The notes under the pieces were generated by a model. It was given only the letters and a program-made list of their open reading frames with translations. It had not been told where the DNA came from and made no database searches. DNA of 60,000 bases from Lineus longissimus (lineage: Eukaryota > Nemertea > Pilidiophora > Heteronemertea > Lineidae). The DNA lies in contig NC_088310.1 in assembly GCF_910592395.1 (NCBI RefSeq), positions 4,225,501 to 4,285,500 of the forward strand. Reading direction: 5' to 3'. Shown here one piece after another: positions 27,701 to 37,800 of the stretch. A program made the translations under genes and the position numbers. Position 1 is the stretch's first letter; the number at the start of each line of letters is the position of its first letter.

Positions 27701-28379
27701 GGTTGTGATGAGTGGGAGCTTTCCTGAAGGAGCGATGCCGAGTGGATTCAGCTCAACGACATCCATATCCAGTTCAACTTCAATGAAATCTGAATCTAAA
27801 AAGTCATTTACGCGCGTCATGAGTGTGACAGATGGTGATGGATCAGCATCAACAACAACATCTTCCTCTTTTTCGTCATCTTCATCCTCCAGACAGACGA
27901 TGTCAACGCAAAAATCTTTTACGATATCTGGTGAAGGTTCGGCATCCGATTTTAGTGGAATGATCGAAGGAAGCAAGCCTGGCATGGAGGTTTCTGGTGA
28001 TTTTGCGATGGGTGTTCCTGGCGCTACAGTCATGCGGTCGGTGTCTGAAGAATCGTCGTCCTTACAATCTCTGAAACAGCAGAGGTCTGTTACAACATCC
28101 AGTGCTGATGGTGAGCCTGCTAAAACGGTTACCATGACGAAAGAGGCAGAAGCAATGGAACAGTCAGCGCGGATGGAGCAGACGGCCGAACTAGTCACTG
28201 AAGAAGGAAAACCTGGTACTGTGCTCATGAGCAAGAAGGCAGAAGAAAGTTCATCCGCACAGAGTGAGTCGACCAAAATGGAAGTAAAAACTGATGTTGC
28301 TGGATCTGCAAACGGAGCGGGGCTTTCCATAAAAGGGAACAACAAAAAGAGTAATAATAAAAAGAAGAAAGGAAAGTAA
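9733..28379 (+). CDS. AHNAK-like giant scaffold protein, gene 1, terminal exon
   Basis: One 18.6-kb exon, close in size to the giant exon of vertebrate AHNAK. The frame enters from the acceptor at 9733. The GTG at 9750 is an internal Val codon, not a start. With the preceding exon the protein is about 6,263 residues plus a missing short N terminus. Order, numbering from the GTG codon: 1-30 is the end of the PDZ (...ALTILGHAAPYPIVLQVEK). Residues ~35-3,730 are Gly/Asp repeats alternating motifs such as LPDADV, KGPKIGFG, MPHFKKPHFGFGGKGKGK and acidic SDSDSDDD-His runs. Residues ~3,731-4,162 are a less repetitive block shared with gene 2. Residues ~4,271-5,900 are Ser/Asp-Lys modules, including a 14-copy 56-residue array. 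Residues ~5,963-6,209 are a Ser/Thr/Met tail ending in a Lys/Asn cluster. MPxxKMPxF-like and LKGPK-like motifs plus the PDZ place it in the AHNAK family, scaffolds of the submembrane cytoskeleton. No signal peptide or membrane segment is visible. The exact function here is inferred from the family. Confidence 0.9.
11100..11680 (+). repeat. 192-bp coding tandem repeat (about three copies)
   Basis: A 64-codon unit repeats at 192-bp spacing; the landmark ATGCAAATATCGG falls at 11101, 11293 and 11485. Each unit encodes Asp/Ala/Val strand-like runs (DVDVDA, LPDAD) alternating with Gly-rich turns (GGGLGFGGK). It lies in phase within the gene 1 giant exon, so copy number can change without breaking the frame. 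Confidence 0.8.
20941..22235 (+). other. Gene 1 C-terminal block conserved with gene 2
   Basis: Inside the giant exon this ~430-residue stretch is much less repetitive and is collinear with gene 2 at 47281-48765. Landmarks in order are KKGHY, a Ser-rich Lys/Arg cluster with SSGSSSDDEKK, LPQLSIPPTPDAS, DKKKNRFSIGK, GKPKGK, KxxMPSFKxGxKKK and LTTDLDAPSS followed by an acidic xEGRL. It probably marks the ancestral, functionally constrained part of the protein, while the flanking arrays expand freely. Confidence 0.85.
23049..23912 (+). repeat. 432-bp direct tandem duplication in gene 1 coding exon
   Basis: Two adjacent, nearly identical 432-bp (144-codon) copies begin near 23049 and 23481. For example, the segment encoding RLPSFSLGKKKK recurs exactly 432 bp apart (about 23353 and 23785), and a partial third copy lies near 26680-26850. 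The length is a multiple of three, so the frame is preserved. Confidence 0.85.
24132..26489 (+). repeat. 168-bp coding tandem array, 14 copies
   Basis: Fourteen near-identical units of 168 bp (two are 171 bp, with one extra Ser codon) start at 24132, 24300, 24468, 24636, 24804, 24975, 25143, 25311, 25479, 25647, 25815, 25986, 26154 and 26322. Each encodes 56 residues: a KVDVPSADIDAGIGAPDAEI segment, then RVPSFKKKKSHSG, a Ser7-Asp4 run and KKGGLGGFGLKG. Marker variants (Gly/Ser in the linker, the extra Ser, Asp-Thr for Asp-Ala) recur in the same order in units 2-7 and 8-13, showing a 1,011-bp second-order duplication. The basic VPSFKKKK and acidic serine stretches alternate along the array. 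Confidence 0.95.
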
Positions 28380-29524
28380 CGACATGTCGAAAAGACTGAA
28401 CTTTAATCAGAGCCATGCAACTTCATTGTAAATATCATTATTTTGCTGAGAGATACCTCTGTACAATATGGTTGGCTCTGTGTGGATACATTCATGTCTT
28501 CTGGCGTGGAATAATCAAAGGTCAGGAGTTTACTGTTCAGGTCTGTTTCATCTCAGTTGACTGGTAGTTTCTGTACATTGCTGTGCATTTCTGTACATGA
28601 ATGTACAGGGACAAACAAAATCTTGACATGAAATTAATGTGCCTGTTACATCTGCCAGAAAGCAACTCAATTGTTGTTACATAAACGCTACAAATATCAA
28701 TATCGTTTGCAATGTAGTACTCAATTTTAGGAAATTTGTCAATTTGGAATCCAACGATTTATTTCAAGCTTGTCAATATCACCATGTTTTTTTCTTTAAA
28801 AATATCCCGTACACGAGGCCACAAAATGTGCACTTAAATAATAGAGTTACGCATTCTTGCATGTTCAATTGAACCATTGAATCTTCTTGAATTACTGATG
28901 GGGGTCGTACTTCTTGAAGGGTCATTGGGGTGGATTTGTCAGAAGGTGGTTCTTTAATGCGATGGGGGTCGTAATAAAAGCATGTTCATGATTTGTGGCC
29001 GCAGGGCATGTTAAAACTGGAAGTTTTTGTAAGTCAGGGATCTGTCCCGAATAATATGTATGTAACTGATAATCTGAGTAAGACTAGAATAGGGCTTCTA
29101 AGATATGTAAGGTGTCTTCTGCAAGGTGGTTATTTTTACATGTTATGTTTTTTTTATTGTAAATACAAATGGAAAGCACCTTGGAGAGAAATATTTTGGA
29201 AGCTTCTAAAAATATGTAACATGGAAAGTTCCCTAGTTTATTTTGTATATTACAATATTATTGATGTCAAATGTTTGGAATTGTTTGTCATACTTATGAT
29301 GATTAATTTCATTCTATGATTAAGAGCATACTGTCTGAATTGCTATTAGGTTATATGGGGCATCCCTTGTGCTAGACTTTGTATAAAAAGTGTGTGAATG
29401 TATTATCTTATGTCAATTTTCTCTACTCTTCATGGACATCAATACCAATATTGTCAAAATAACTGATCCTTAAACATGCGTACCATCCAAAATTTAAGAC
29501 CCGACAAAACATTTTAATTTTCTC

Positions 29525-29530
29525 AATAAA
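29525..29530 (+). promoter_or_regulatory. Proximal poly(A) signal candidate, gene 1
   Basis: A canonical AATAAA 1,145 nt after the gene 1 stop codon. Another hexamer lies at 28973-28978. Use of either is not proven. Confidence 0.4.
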
Positions 29531-30745
29531 AAGCCTGTTACCTTCAGGTTAAAATTGTTTTACTACAAAAATGATTCAAAAAAATTTACCAAAATAGTTT
29601 AAGATGTGCATTCCATTGAAATAGTGTTAATTAATCTTTTAAAGGAGTCGTGTATATATTTGAGACTTTTTAATTCAAATTCTTGCACATGTTATTTAAG
29701 TGGGCCTTTGTCCTTCTTCTATTCTTCACCCTACCGTCAAACATGCTTTTCATTTTTCAACATTTTGTAGATAATTCAAGGTGACTTAAGTTTTTAACTT
29801 TTCCAAAGAATTCCATTTTGGCTTGGGTGTTTAACTTACTTAAAACTGCCATTAACCTCCTGTTTTCATTTCTTTATCATAAAAAATGATTGTAATGGTA
29901 ATCCCTGTGAGCTGACATTGTCTATGCCCAAAGAAAGTGTATGGAATCTTTTTTAGCAATCTGTCAGCCTATTTATCAATTTTGCTCTTCAAATGTCTTT
30001 TTCAATATTTGACATAATTCAGTCAATAATGTTAGTTTGAATGGAAATGTTTTCTATTAAATGATATATTTTTGCAGTTCTTTAACATTTTGTAAAATCC
30101 ACTTGGCTCTTGTTTTACAGCAGCCTCGGGCATTTCACTACCGAGTTCTTTCATAGTATTACAGGTACTGCACATAACTAGTAATTTGTTGGCGGGTACA
30201 AAATGGAAAAAAATGCCATACACTTTTTTTAGGCCTGTAATGTACTTATCTACCCTGTTCATCATTGTATGATTTTAGAAGAGAGTAGTGCAAAACTTTT
30301 TATGCAGACGTCAATTCTACTGACATTTGCTGTTGCCAACCTTTTTTGCACTGGGCAGAATGTAAAATGTTATGCAAACTTAATGTTAATGGGTTTTTTT
30401 CTGATACCAGGCCATTGTGGACTTGGCAAAAAATGTTCAAGGCTAATTTTTCTCAGTTTTGGCAAGCTTGGCATTTTTTACAGCATTTGAATATAACATC
30501 TGATATGCTGCTGGCTTTGTGATATACTCTATTCTATATTGTTGTTATTTGTGAATATTGAGCTCAAAATCAGATTTTTACGAGAATTATGTGATTTCTT
30601 CTAATATTGAACTTAACTTCAGATGGATTGACAGGGTATGGTGCACACTGGTTTCTATAATTTTCTGGAAAATTTCTTAAACATTTCTTCGATGAATTAT
30701 CTTTTGTATTGTCACAAACTTGCCTATAAGATGCTCAACTCATTA

Positions 30746-30933
30746 TTAACCCCTTTGCATTCAGCATCGACAAAATGTATTTCAAACTTTGGTAATTATG
30801 ATATAGAGATGTGATACAAGTAACTTTATTTGTTTCGTTGACTGGGCCTTTAACTGTTGTGCCTGTTTTATGAGTTACCCGTTGGTTAAGTTTCTGATTT
30901 TCAATTCGGATGATCTGATTGCAAAGGGGTTAA
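30746..30933. mobile_element. Non-autonomous piggyBac-like MITE (TTAA-flanked)
   Basis: TTAA at 30746-30749 and again at 30930-30933 flank a 180-bp element. Its ends are inverted repeats: CCCCTTTGCATTCAG on the left and the complement of CCCCTTTGCAATCAG on the right, 14 of 15 bases matching. A TTAA target duplication with CCC(C)TTTGC termini is the known signature of the piggyBac superfamily. There is no open frame inside, so it would need a transposase from elsewhere. The family assignment rests on ends only. Confidence 0.7.
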
Positions 30934-31000
30934 AAAGGTTTCCAATTATCAATTGACAGTATTATCTCATCATTAATGTTGGTAATATTTTGTAATACTT

Positions 31001-31140
31001 AGTCTAGATGTATATATTTTGTATGGGAGATTGGCCAAGGGCAATACAGGGCACTCATGCTTTTCAAATAATACCAATTAAGGCATCTATATATTAACAC
31101 ATGTTCTAATTGTCATACGTCATCATGAGAATAAAAATAT
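31001..31140 (+). repeat. Distal 3' UTR block shared with gene 2
   Basis: This block matches 54698-54850 in order. AGTCTAGATGTATATAT (31001) and TAACACATGTTCTAATTGTC (31095) are each identical in the second copy (54698 and 54802), with weaker similarity between them. Both copies are followed closely by AATAAA. The parallel position behind the two AHNAK-like frames suggests duplication along with the gene; a dispersed repeat remains possible. Confidence 0.7.
31130..31135 (+). promoter_or_regulatory. Distal poly(A) signal, gene 1
   Basis: AATAAA within the block shared with gene 2, about 16 nt after the 20-bp identity. Its paralogous counterpart is AATAAA at 54841. Conservation of the hexamer in both copies supports use. 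Confidence 0.6.
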
Positions 31141-32482
31141 GCAATATAAAATATAATTTTATGATTTGGGTCAGTTTTTGTTTGGAAAACAATGGACTAA
31201 TCATAAAATGACCCAGTTGGTGCAAATCAGCTACAGTCTGTTCTGGCATTCCCCTTTAAAATCTGTAGAACACAACTGAAACAGACACAAAAAAACTGTG
31301 GACAAGGAACAGCCTGTAGGGCTGTAATTATGAATATTTGCCGCTAATCATGCTGTAATTCATCAAATTATTATCTGTCTGGATTTTTCTGTAGTATGAA
31401 CGTTTCTCTGGATAATTGTACACAATTTTCTGCTTCCACTGATTTATTGGGCTGTCGACAAAAACCTATGCCTGGGCAACACAAAATGGATGTTGACTTC
31501 ACGGACAAAACCTGGCCGAACTAAAGACGCCTGTCGCTGATGTACGGGTGCAGTTCCTGAGACATTGAGCCAAAATTTGATGGACTGATGTGTTGTTCTA
31601 TCTTATCAGTCTTTTGCTCGGTTTGTGAAGTATTCTGAGACCTTGCCAGAATCATCTCATTCCAAAAGATAAGTGCACAAGTGAGGCAATCTAAATGTTA
31701 GAGAGTTTACGTGTTGTCCCTTGAACCTGAAGTACATTGTGACTGATTCCTTGCGTTCGAGGCACCCCACTCCCAAGGACGGTTTTAATCGGATCATGAA
31801 ACCGACCCCAACTCCTATTACTGCCACAGATTACAAGCCCAATCCATATGGACATAGACAGAGCTGCTTCCCCACTCCACAGAGTCAACAACACTCTTCA
31901 AAGGACAGGACAAGAACTTGCAAAGCTAACCAGCATCGCCTACTCCAGTAAACAAACAAGGCTTAATTCAATAAGCCCACTCAATATGAAGACAAAGTCA
32001 CAACCTCCACTAACCAATCCATGACCAGACATTCGTTATAGCCCTCTTTACCCACAACCTGTCCACGCAGACCAAACTCTCATACCATAATTATGTGATA
32101 TCTTTAGCAAGACTAAACAGTCTGTTGGTTGTGACAATGTGTCCGGTGTCTTTGACAAGACAATTGATACCAACATCCGAGCCGTTGTGACAACATTTTA
32201 GACATCTTTGACAAGACTAAAAGCCATATCTGAGGCTTTACAGATTTTAGAGTAAGATCGACATGTCCCGAATGGTTGTGACATTGTCTCTGTCTCGCCT
32301 GTTCATGAACCATAGCGTTTGGACAAGTTTTGGTCATGTTATAGGGTGTCTATTGCGATGTCAGACTAGATTAAAGTCAAGATTAGCACATGAGCTGCTA
32401 TCACTTGGGTTGCATCCTCGTTTGACCAGGGTGGTTTTTTTTTCACTTGACCCCACCTCCTAAGCAGGGGCATCCTTCAAAC

Positions 32483-32690
32483 CGAGGGCCCATATTCATA
32501 AAAGCCTGCTTAGCCTGGTTGGCACCTATTTTTGACCCTGGCTGCCAACTCAGCGCAGTTGGATACTAAGTGTCATTCATAAAACCCCGCTAAGCTCAGT
32601 TTGGTGCTAAGTTGTCTGCTAACTTTAGAGGTGCTCTGGGGTACCTCTAAGTCACTAGTTGGCAACTAATTTTGTCATTTCTACATTGGA
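32483..32690. repeat. Dispersed-type repeat with TTCATAAA motif
   Basis: It begins GGGCCCATATTCATAAAAGC and contains two related halves, each with TTCATAAAA followed by a GC-poor GCTTAGCC/GCTAAGCT and a TTGGYRCTA-like segment. This resembles short interspersed elements that open with a CATAAA motif in marine invertebrate genomes. No second copy is present in the window, so dispersion is inferred. Confidence 0.3.
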
Positions 32691-33779
32691 TTCAGAGGCA
32701 AGATGAATTCAGGAGCTAGCAAAGTTGCATCGTGTGAAGAGAAGAGAATGGTAATTACTAGTAATATAAACACGCTAATGCCACATGTTTAGGCCCGCTT
32801 CGTGGGCAGGGGTGATTTAGTGGTGCGTGGAATGTCCGTGAACCCCGCCTGTGAACTTTGTCATAGGCCTATGATAAACCACCGATGTGGAAAGAGTATA
32901 TGTTTATTTACAATAGTAAGAAGAGATCATATGATGTTGATGGACAAGCTCATCTCAGGGAGATCATTGATACATAAACATATACCTAAGTCATGAAATA
33001 AACTGGTCGCTGAGGGGTGATATAAGGTGAGATGGACATGCCTCAGCTACATATCACTACACTCCGGACGCAGTGGACCTGCCTTGTCCCTCACCCAAAG
33101 GAGATCCAATAAGGATGACGCAGTTGACTGCCCCAGGAGTCCAACATGTACTCGAATTCGATGAGGATATGAATGATAGTTTTGATGCAATCTAATTTTA
33201 AAAGTGTATCGTGTTTATTTTGACACCTAGTACATGTAAGGTAAAGTGGTACAATCATAGCCCCGGGAGAGCCACTGCAGTGTAAAACAACTTGCAATAA
33301 CGCTACAACTGTATCTGGGCTATTGCACCACCTTAGTTCATCATTATGCGCTTAGGAGACAGAAAATTAATTGTAAAAAGCGACGAATACATGTCCGATA
33401 CAAAATAAACAGTTTATCACTCAAATATGCATTGATGATATAATTGCTGGATTAGATTATTAAAAGCAGGTTTCTGGGACATATTGCGTTGTCTCTTGGT
33501 ATTTTGTTAATAGTTACCGACAAAAGAACACATCACAATTTGATGCCAATCATGAGGTTTTTGTTCTAGTGGAATCTAAGCTCTACTCTCATGGTCTCCG
33601 TCCGATGACTACGTTATTCTGGATGTTCAGCGTTGAGGTTAAAATGTTCTCTCTTTAATGAAGTACTTTTCAAAATCAACCTTGCTTAAAGCACTTTGTC
33701 AATTTGACCTCTGTAATCAGGACACCTCTCTATAAAGGACTGACAACATGTGTCCCAAGGATGTCCTTAAATGAGAATA

Positions 33780-34150
33780 CGTACGAATGAGACAATGTCA
33801 CATCCGGTGGCTGTCTTTTTCGTCCGTGCAGTCCATTTCGTCATTCCGATCGTCCTTTCTCTGTGGGGACAGGACGAGGCCGGTCCACTGCGTCCGGGGT
33901 GTACTTCGCTTTGACAGTGCCTCAACTCCATGACACCACTTAACTGTCGAACGTAGGAGCGCGTCAGCATTTGCCGCAAGAACGCAGCTCGTGAAAGCGT
34001 TTAGTTTTCTCTGATCGTCTTCTCTCCTGGATACTAAGCTCAAAAACCCAAGTCGGGAGTTTTTCGATATCTCGAGTTGTTGACGTATCGGTGACGGGCA
34101 CCGACGGGTCACGGCTGGTCGCCCAGGATGTCAACCCTTTTCAATGTGAT
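33780..34150. other. CpG-dense patch upstream of gene 2
   Basis: CpG is frequent here (for example TTCGTCCGTGC, CCGATCGTCC, GCGCGTCAG) and sparse in the surrounding DNA. The patch lies 0.6-1 kb upstream of the gene 2 start. It could be a CpG-island-like regulatory region or a recently inserted sequence. Antisense frames occur across it but show no known domain. Confidence 0.35.
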
Positions 34151-34733
34151 CTACTTCTCGCACAATGGGACATTCTGACAAAACATGTAAACCTGCTACA
34201 GGTAGCCGTTTGGACCCCTCATCTTGAATGGGCTCAGCGGGTCCCTTTTCTTCATGACAATGGAGACGACCTTTGACGGAAAGCTATAAAAAGCAATAGA
34301 TTTTTCAATGGTTGTTTAATGTATTGATATAGGAATAGATGGCACTAGGCCTATGTTGGTTCTATGAATAATGGTACTAAATCCTTTTTGAATGGGTCAA
34401 GATATTACTGTGACATATGGCTTAACTAAGGGCAGTCAGCCAATACGGATCCTATGCCTGTGGTAATTCGTGGTTCCAGCTCAGGACACTTCTAAAGTAA
34501 GGTGGGTGTTTGCCTATGCACAAGTCCGTACATGTAATCCAGTGACATAAACAGGCAATCGGGAAATAATGTGTTGTGGGCAGGGTCAGTGATTAGACTT
34601 GCAACTGCCCAATCAGTAAGCCTGCCAGGTGTCGTACTGAATGGAAGTGTCCCGGACTGCCGAATTTTGCATGGATATACTGTCGTGGATTTAGTCAAAG
34701 GATACTCCGATTTTCTCAAAGGATATTTCGATT

Positions 34734-34742
34734 TATATAAAA
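34734..34742 (+). promoter_or_regulatory. TATA box of gene 2
   Basis: TATATAAAA lies 67 nt upstream of the gene 2 ATG. A start site about 30 nt downstream would give a 5' leader of only ~40 nt. This fits an uninterrupted gene whose first exon contains the whole frame. The GTAAGT at ~34762 could be a donor, but the next AG before the ATG leaves too short an intron, so I favour the simple promoter reading. Confidence 0.45.
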
Positions 34743-34808
34743 CATTCGCAGAGGAGAAAGTAAGTTTGGTACCGATGTTTATTTGAACGACAGGACAATA
34801 TAAAAAAA

Positions 34809-37800
34809 ATGAGTTTTGGAGGTAGCTTCGGTGTTGACGCGGGTATCGGTTTGAAGGCAGATGTCAAGGCACCCGAAGTTGATGTGGGGCTTTCGGGGAG
34901 AGGCTCTCATGGAAATAATGTCGGTGCCGGTTTCGGAGGTGAGGTTGACGCATCAGGACCGAATGTCGGTGTGGGGCTTTTGGGGAGAAGCTCTCACGGC
35001 GGTGATGCTGGTCTTCGAGGTGACGGTGAACTTGGTGGTGACGTTGATGTAGCTGGACCAAATGCTGGTGTTGGACTTTCGGGGAAGGGCCCTCAAGGCA
35101 GTGCTGGTTTCGGCGGAGATGCTGGTTTTGGTGGAGATGCTGGTTTTAAAGGTAACGCTAAAGGCCCGAAGGTTAGTGCAAACGGAAGAAAATCACGTCG
35201 TGATAGCGGAAGCGACAACAGCGACGAAGGACACACGGGCAAAGGCGGTATCAACTTAAAAGTTGGCGGCGGAGCAAAAGTTAAAGGATCCAAGAAATCT
35301 GGTAAGAAATCTCGGTCTCGCAGTTCTAGCAGCAGTTCAAGTTCCAGTAGTTCCAGCAGTTCTAGCAGTTCAAGCAGTTCCAGTAGCGGGTCTGATGGGG
35401 ACAAGAAGAAACGAAGCGCCAGTGCAGGTGTCAGTGGTGACATCGGTATGAAAGGAAAGGTGAAGACTCCAAAGGTTGGCGCAGGTGTAAAGGGAAAGAA
35501 GAGATCACGTAGTCATGGTGATTCCGACGACAACAGTATTGATGTTGGGGGTGGTATTGATATTGGCGGCGGTGGGACTCTGCCCGTGAGGGGAAAGGCA
35601 AAGGGACCCAAGGCCGGCTTAGGGGTGAAAGGGTCGCGAGGGTCTCTAGCAGCAGACGACGACCACCATAGCAAACGAAAAAGTGGCGGGTTTCTAGACT
35701 TTTTCAGAAATCTTCCGAAAAAGTTTGGGAGTAAAAGGGATGTCAGTGCTGACATTGATGCTGGCGTTAACGTGAAAGGTGGTGCTAAAGCACCTAAAGC
35801 GCCTAAAGCGCCTAAAGGAAGCGCCGGTGTGAATGCTCCAAATGCTGGCATCAAATCTAAGGCGCCGAAGGGAGAGCTGAAGACAGGCGGGGACAGAGGT
35901 GGGGGTGTTGGTCTTGGTCTTGGCGGCGCCATTGGCTTGAAGGGTGATACTGATGTTAAGGGACCCAAGTTTGGCAAGGGACACGATCCCCATTCCCATT
36001 CTGGCAGCGACTCTGATGGTGGATTCAACTACAACATGCCCAAGTTTTCAGGCCTGAATTTCGACACTGGCGGAGGAGGCAGCGGTGGTCTTGGTGGCGA
36101 TGCTGACATTGGTGGGCAGGCGGCGCTCCCGGGCTTTGATTCAGACGCTGGTCTCAAAGTCAAAGCAGATGCTTCAAATGTTGACTTGAATGCCTCGCCT
36201 AAAGGAAAACAACCTGGTGCTCATATCAAAGGTGGAAGGGGAGATCTACCTAGCGCTGGTATGGAAGGAGGAATGGGACTTAGCGGTCCTCGAGGGGGAG
36301 TTGGACTAAATACTGATGTTGAAATGAAGGGCGATGTTGATCATAATATCAAAGGTCCAAGCTTTGGAATAGGTTTCGGTGGAAAGGCTGGTGGCGACGC
36401 TGATGTGAACATGGACGTGGATGCCCCAGATGCTGGTTTTAGAGGTGGACCAAGCGGGGGCGCCAGTATAGGTGGACTGAAAGCTGATACAAACATCAGT
36501 GGTCCGGATGTCAATTTAGGAATGAAAGGCAGCGGCGGTGCTGGTGTCGGAGCTAAAGGACCTAAAGCTAATTTCGGAGTAAAAGGACGACGCTCTCGCA
36601 ACGACAGTGACTCAGATTCCGATTCCGACGACGGCGGTAAAAAACGCAGCAGTGGATTTAATTTTAGTGTGCCTAAACTGCCAAAGTTTGGTCGCAAAAA
36701 GAGCGCAGACGCCCGTGGTTCATTGGGAGGTTCCGCCCAGGATATAAGCGTTGGGGGAGGTGTCGACGGACGGCCTGACGCTGGATTGCAAGTGGATACT
36801 CCGGATGGTAACGTCAAAGCAAAGGGTAAGTCCGGAAAGAAATCTAGCTTTGGTAAAAAGGGCATTGGTGGTTTTAAGTTTCCAAAGTTTGGAGGTAAAG
36901 GTGCCAAGGCAGGCGTATCAGTGAGTGGTCCAGATGCAAAGATGGACACGACAGATTTTGATGTTAATGTTTCTGCCGGCGGTAAAGGTCCGAAGATTGG
37001 AGGTACCAGTGGCGGCATCGGCTTAGGAGGCGGATTTAATGGAGATGGTGATGCTGGAATTAAGGGACCAAACATTGGTGGAGGTATTGGAGGCGGATTC
37101 GGCGGGCCAAACGTTGATGCTGGAGTGAAAGGACCAAAGATTGGTGGAGGCAGCGGCGGCGGATTCGACGGGCCAAATGTCGATGCAGGAATAGAAGGAC
37201 CAAATATTGGTGGAGGGATTGGAGGCGGATTTGACAGGCCGAATGTTGATATGGGAGTGAAAGGACCAAAGATCGGTGGAGGCATAGATGGCGGATTTGG
37301 CAGCGGTATCGGCGTAGGAGGTGGACTTGATGGTCCAAACCTTGATCAGGATATGGAAATTGAAGCTGAGGTGCCTGAATTAGAGTTAAATTCAGCACCT
37401 CATGGCGGTGATTTTGACGTTGGAGGTGGCTTCGGTGGAGGTATTGGAGTTGGAGGTAATGTTGGAGGTGACGTAAAAGGACCAAGTTTTGGTTTTGGAG
37501 CCAAGGGGGGAGGCTCCCATTCCGACGACGATTCAGATGACGGCAAGAAGAAAGGTAAGGGAAGATTTCACTTTGGCCTCCCTAAGGTCAAAATGCCCAA
37601 ATTTGGCGGAGGCTCAAAAGGTTCCAGCCCAGATGTTGATGCTAATGTATCGCCAAATGGTGGCAAAATCAGGGGTGGTGCCGACGTAGACTTGGATGTC
37701 GACCTCAATGCCAAAGGAAAAGCCAAGAGTCCTAACAAGAAAAAAGGGTTCAACCTGAAGTTCCCTAAGTTTAAGTTCTCTGGTGATGGCGATGCTAATG

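Larger units (their letters stand above)
28380..31155 (+). other. 3' UTR of gene 1 (predicted)
   Basis: AT-rich sequence follows the TAA stop with no further coding potential. Three AATAAA hexamers are present (28973, 29525, 31130), so alternative polyadenylation is possible. The distal one lies in a block that is repeated at the corresponding place behind gene 2, which is why I extend the UTR to about 31155. A TTAA-flanked MITE-like element (30746-30933) is embedded just upstream of that block. Confidence 0.6.
31156..34733. other. Intergenic region between the two AHNAK-like genes
   Basis: No supportable gene. The stretch contains degenerate direct repeats around 32120-32220 (GTTGTGACA...TCTTTGACAAGAC, twice), a TTCATAAA-type repeat at about 32483-32690 and a CpG-dense patch at about 33780-34150. 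The small frames here have no recognisable domains. The last few hundred bases should include the gene 2 promoter. Confidence 0.5.

Noticed and set aside
9750-28379. RTX toxin-like, silk or collagen gene for the Gly/Asp repeats
   Set aside because: There is no GGxGxDxUx nonapeptide register, no Gly-X-Y periodicity and no signal peptide. The PDZ and MPxF/KGPK motifs fit AHNAK instead.
33798-34112. Minus-strand frame of 104 codons in the CpG-rich patch
   Set aside because: Stop-poor because of GC content; no domain or start context supports a gene.
34571-34786. Upstream frame ahead of gene 2 as a first exon
   Set aside because: It lies in another reading frame, has no PDZ or other domain, and the GTAAGT near 34762 has no usable acceptor before the gene 2 ATG.
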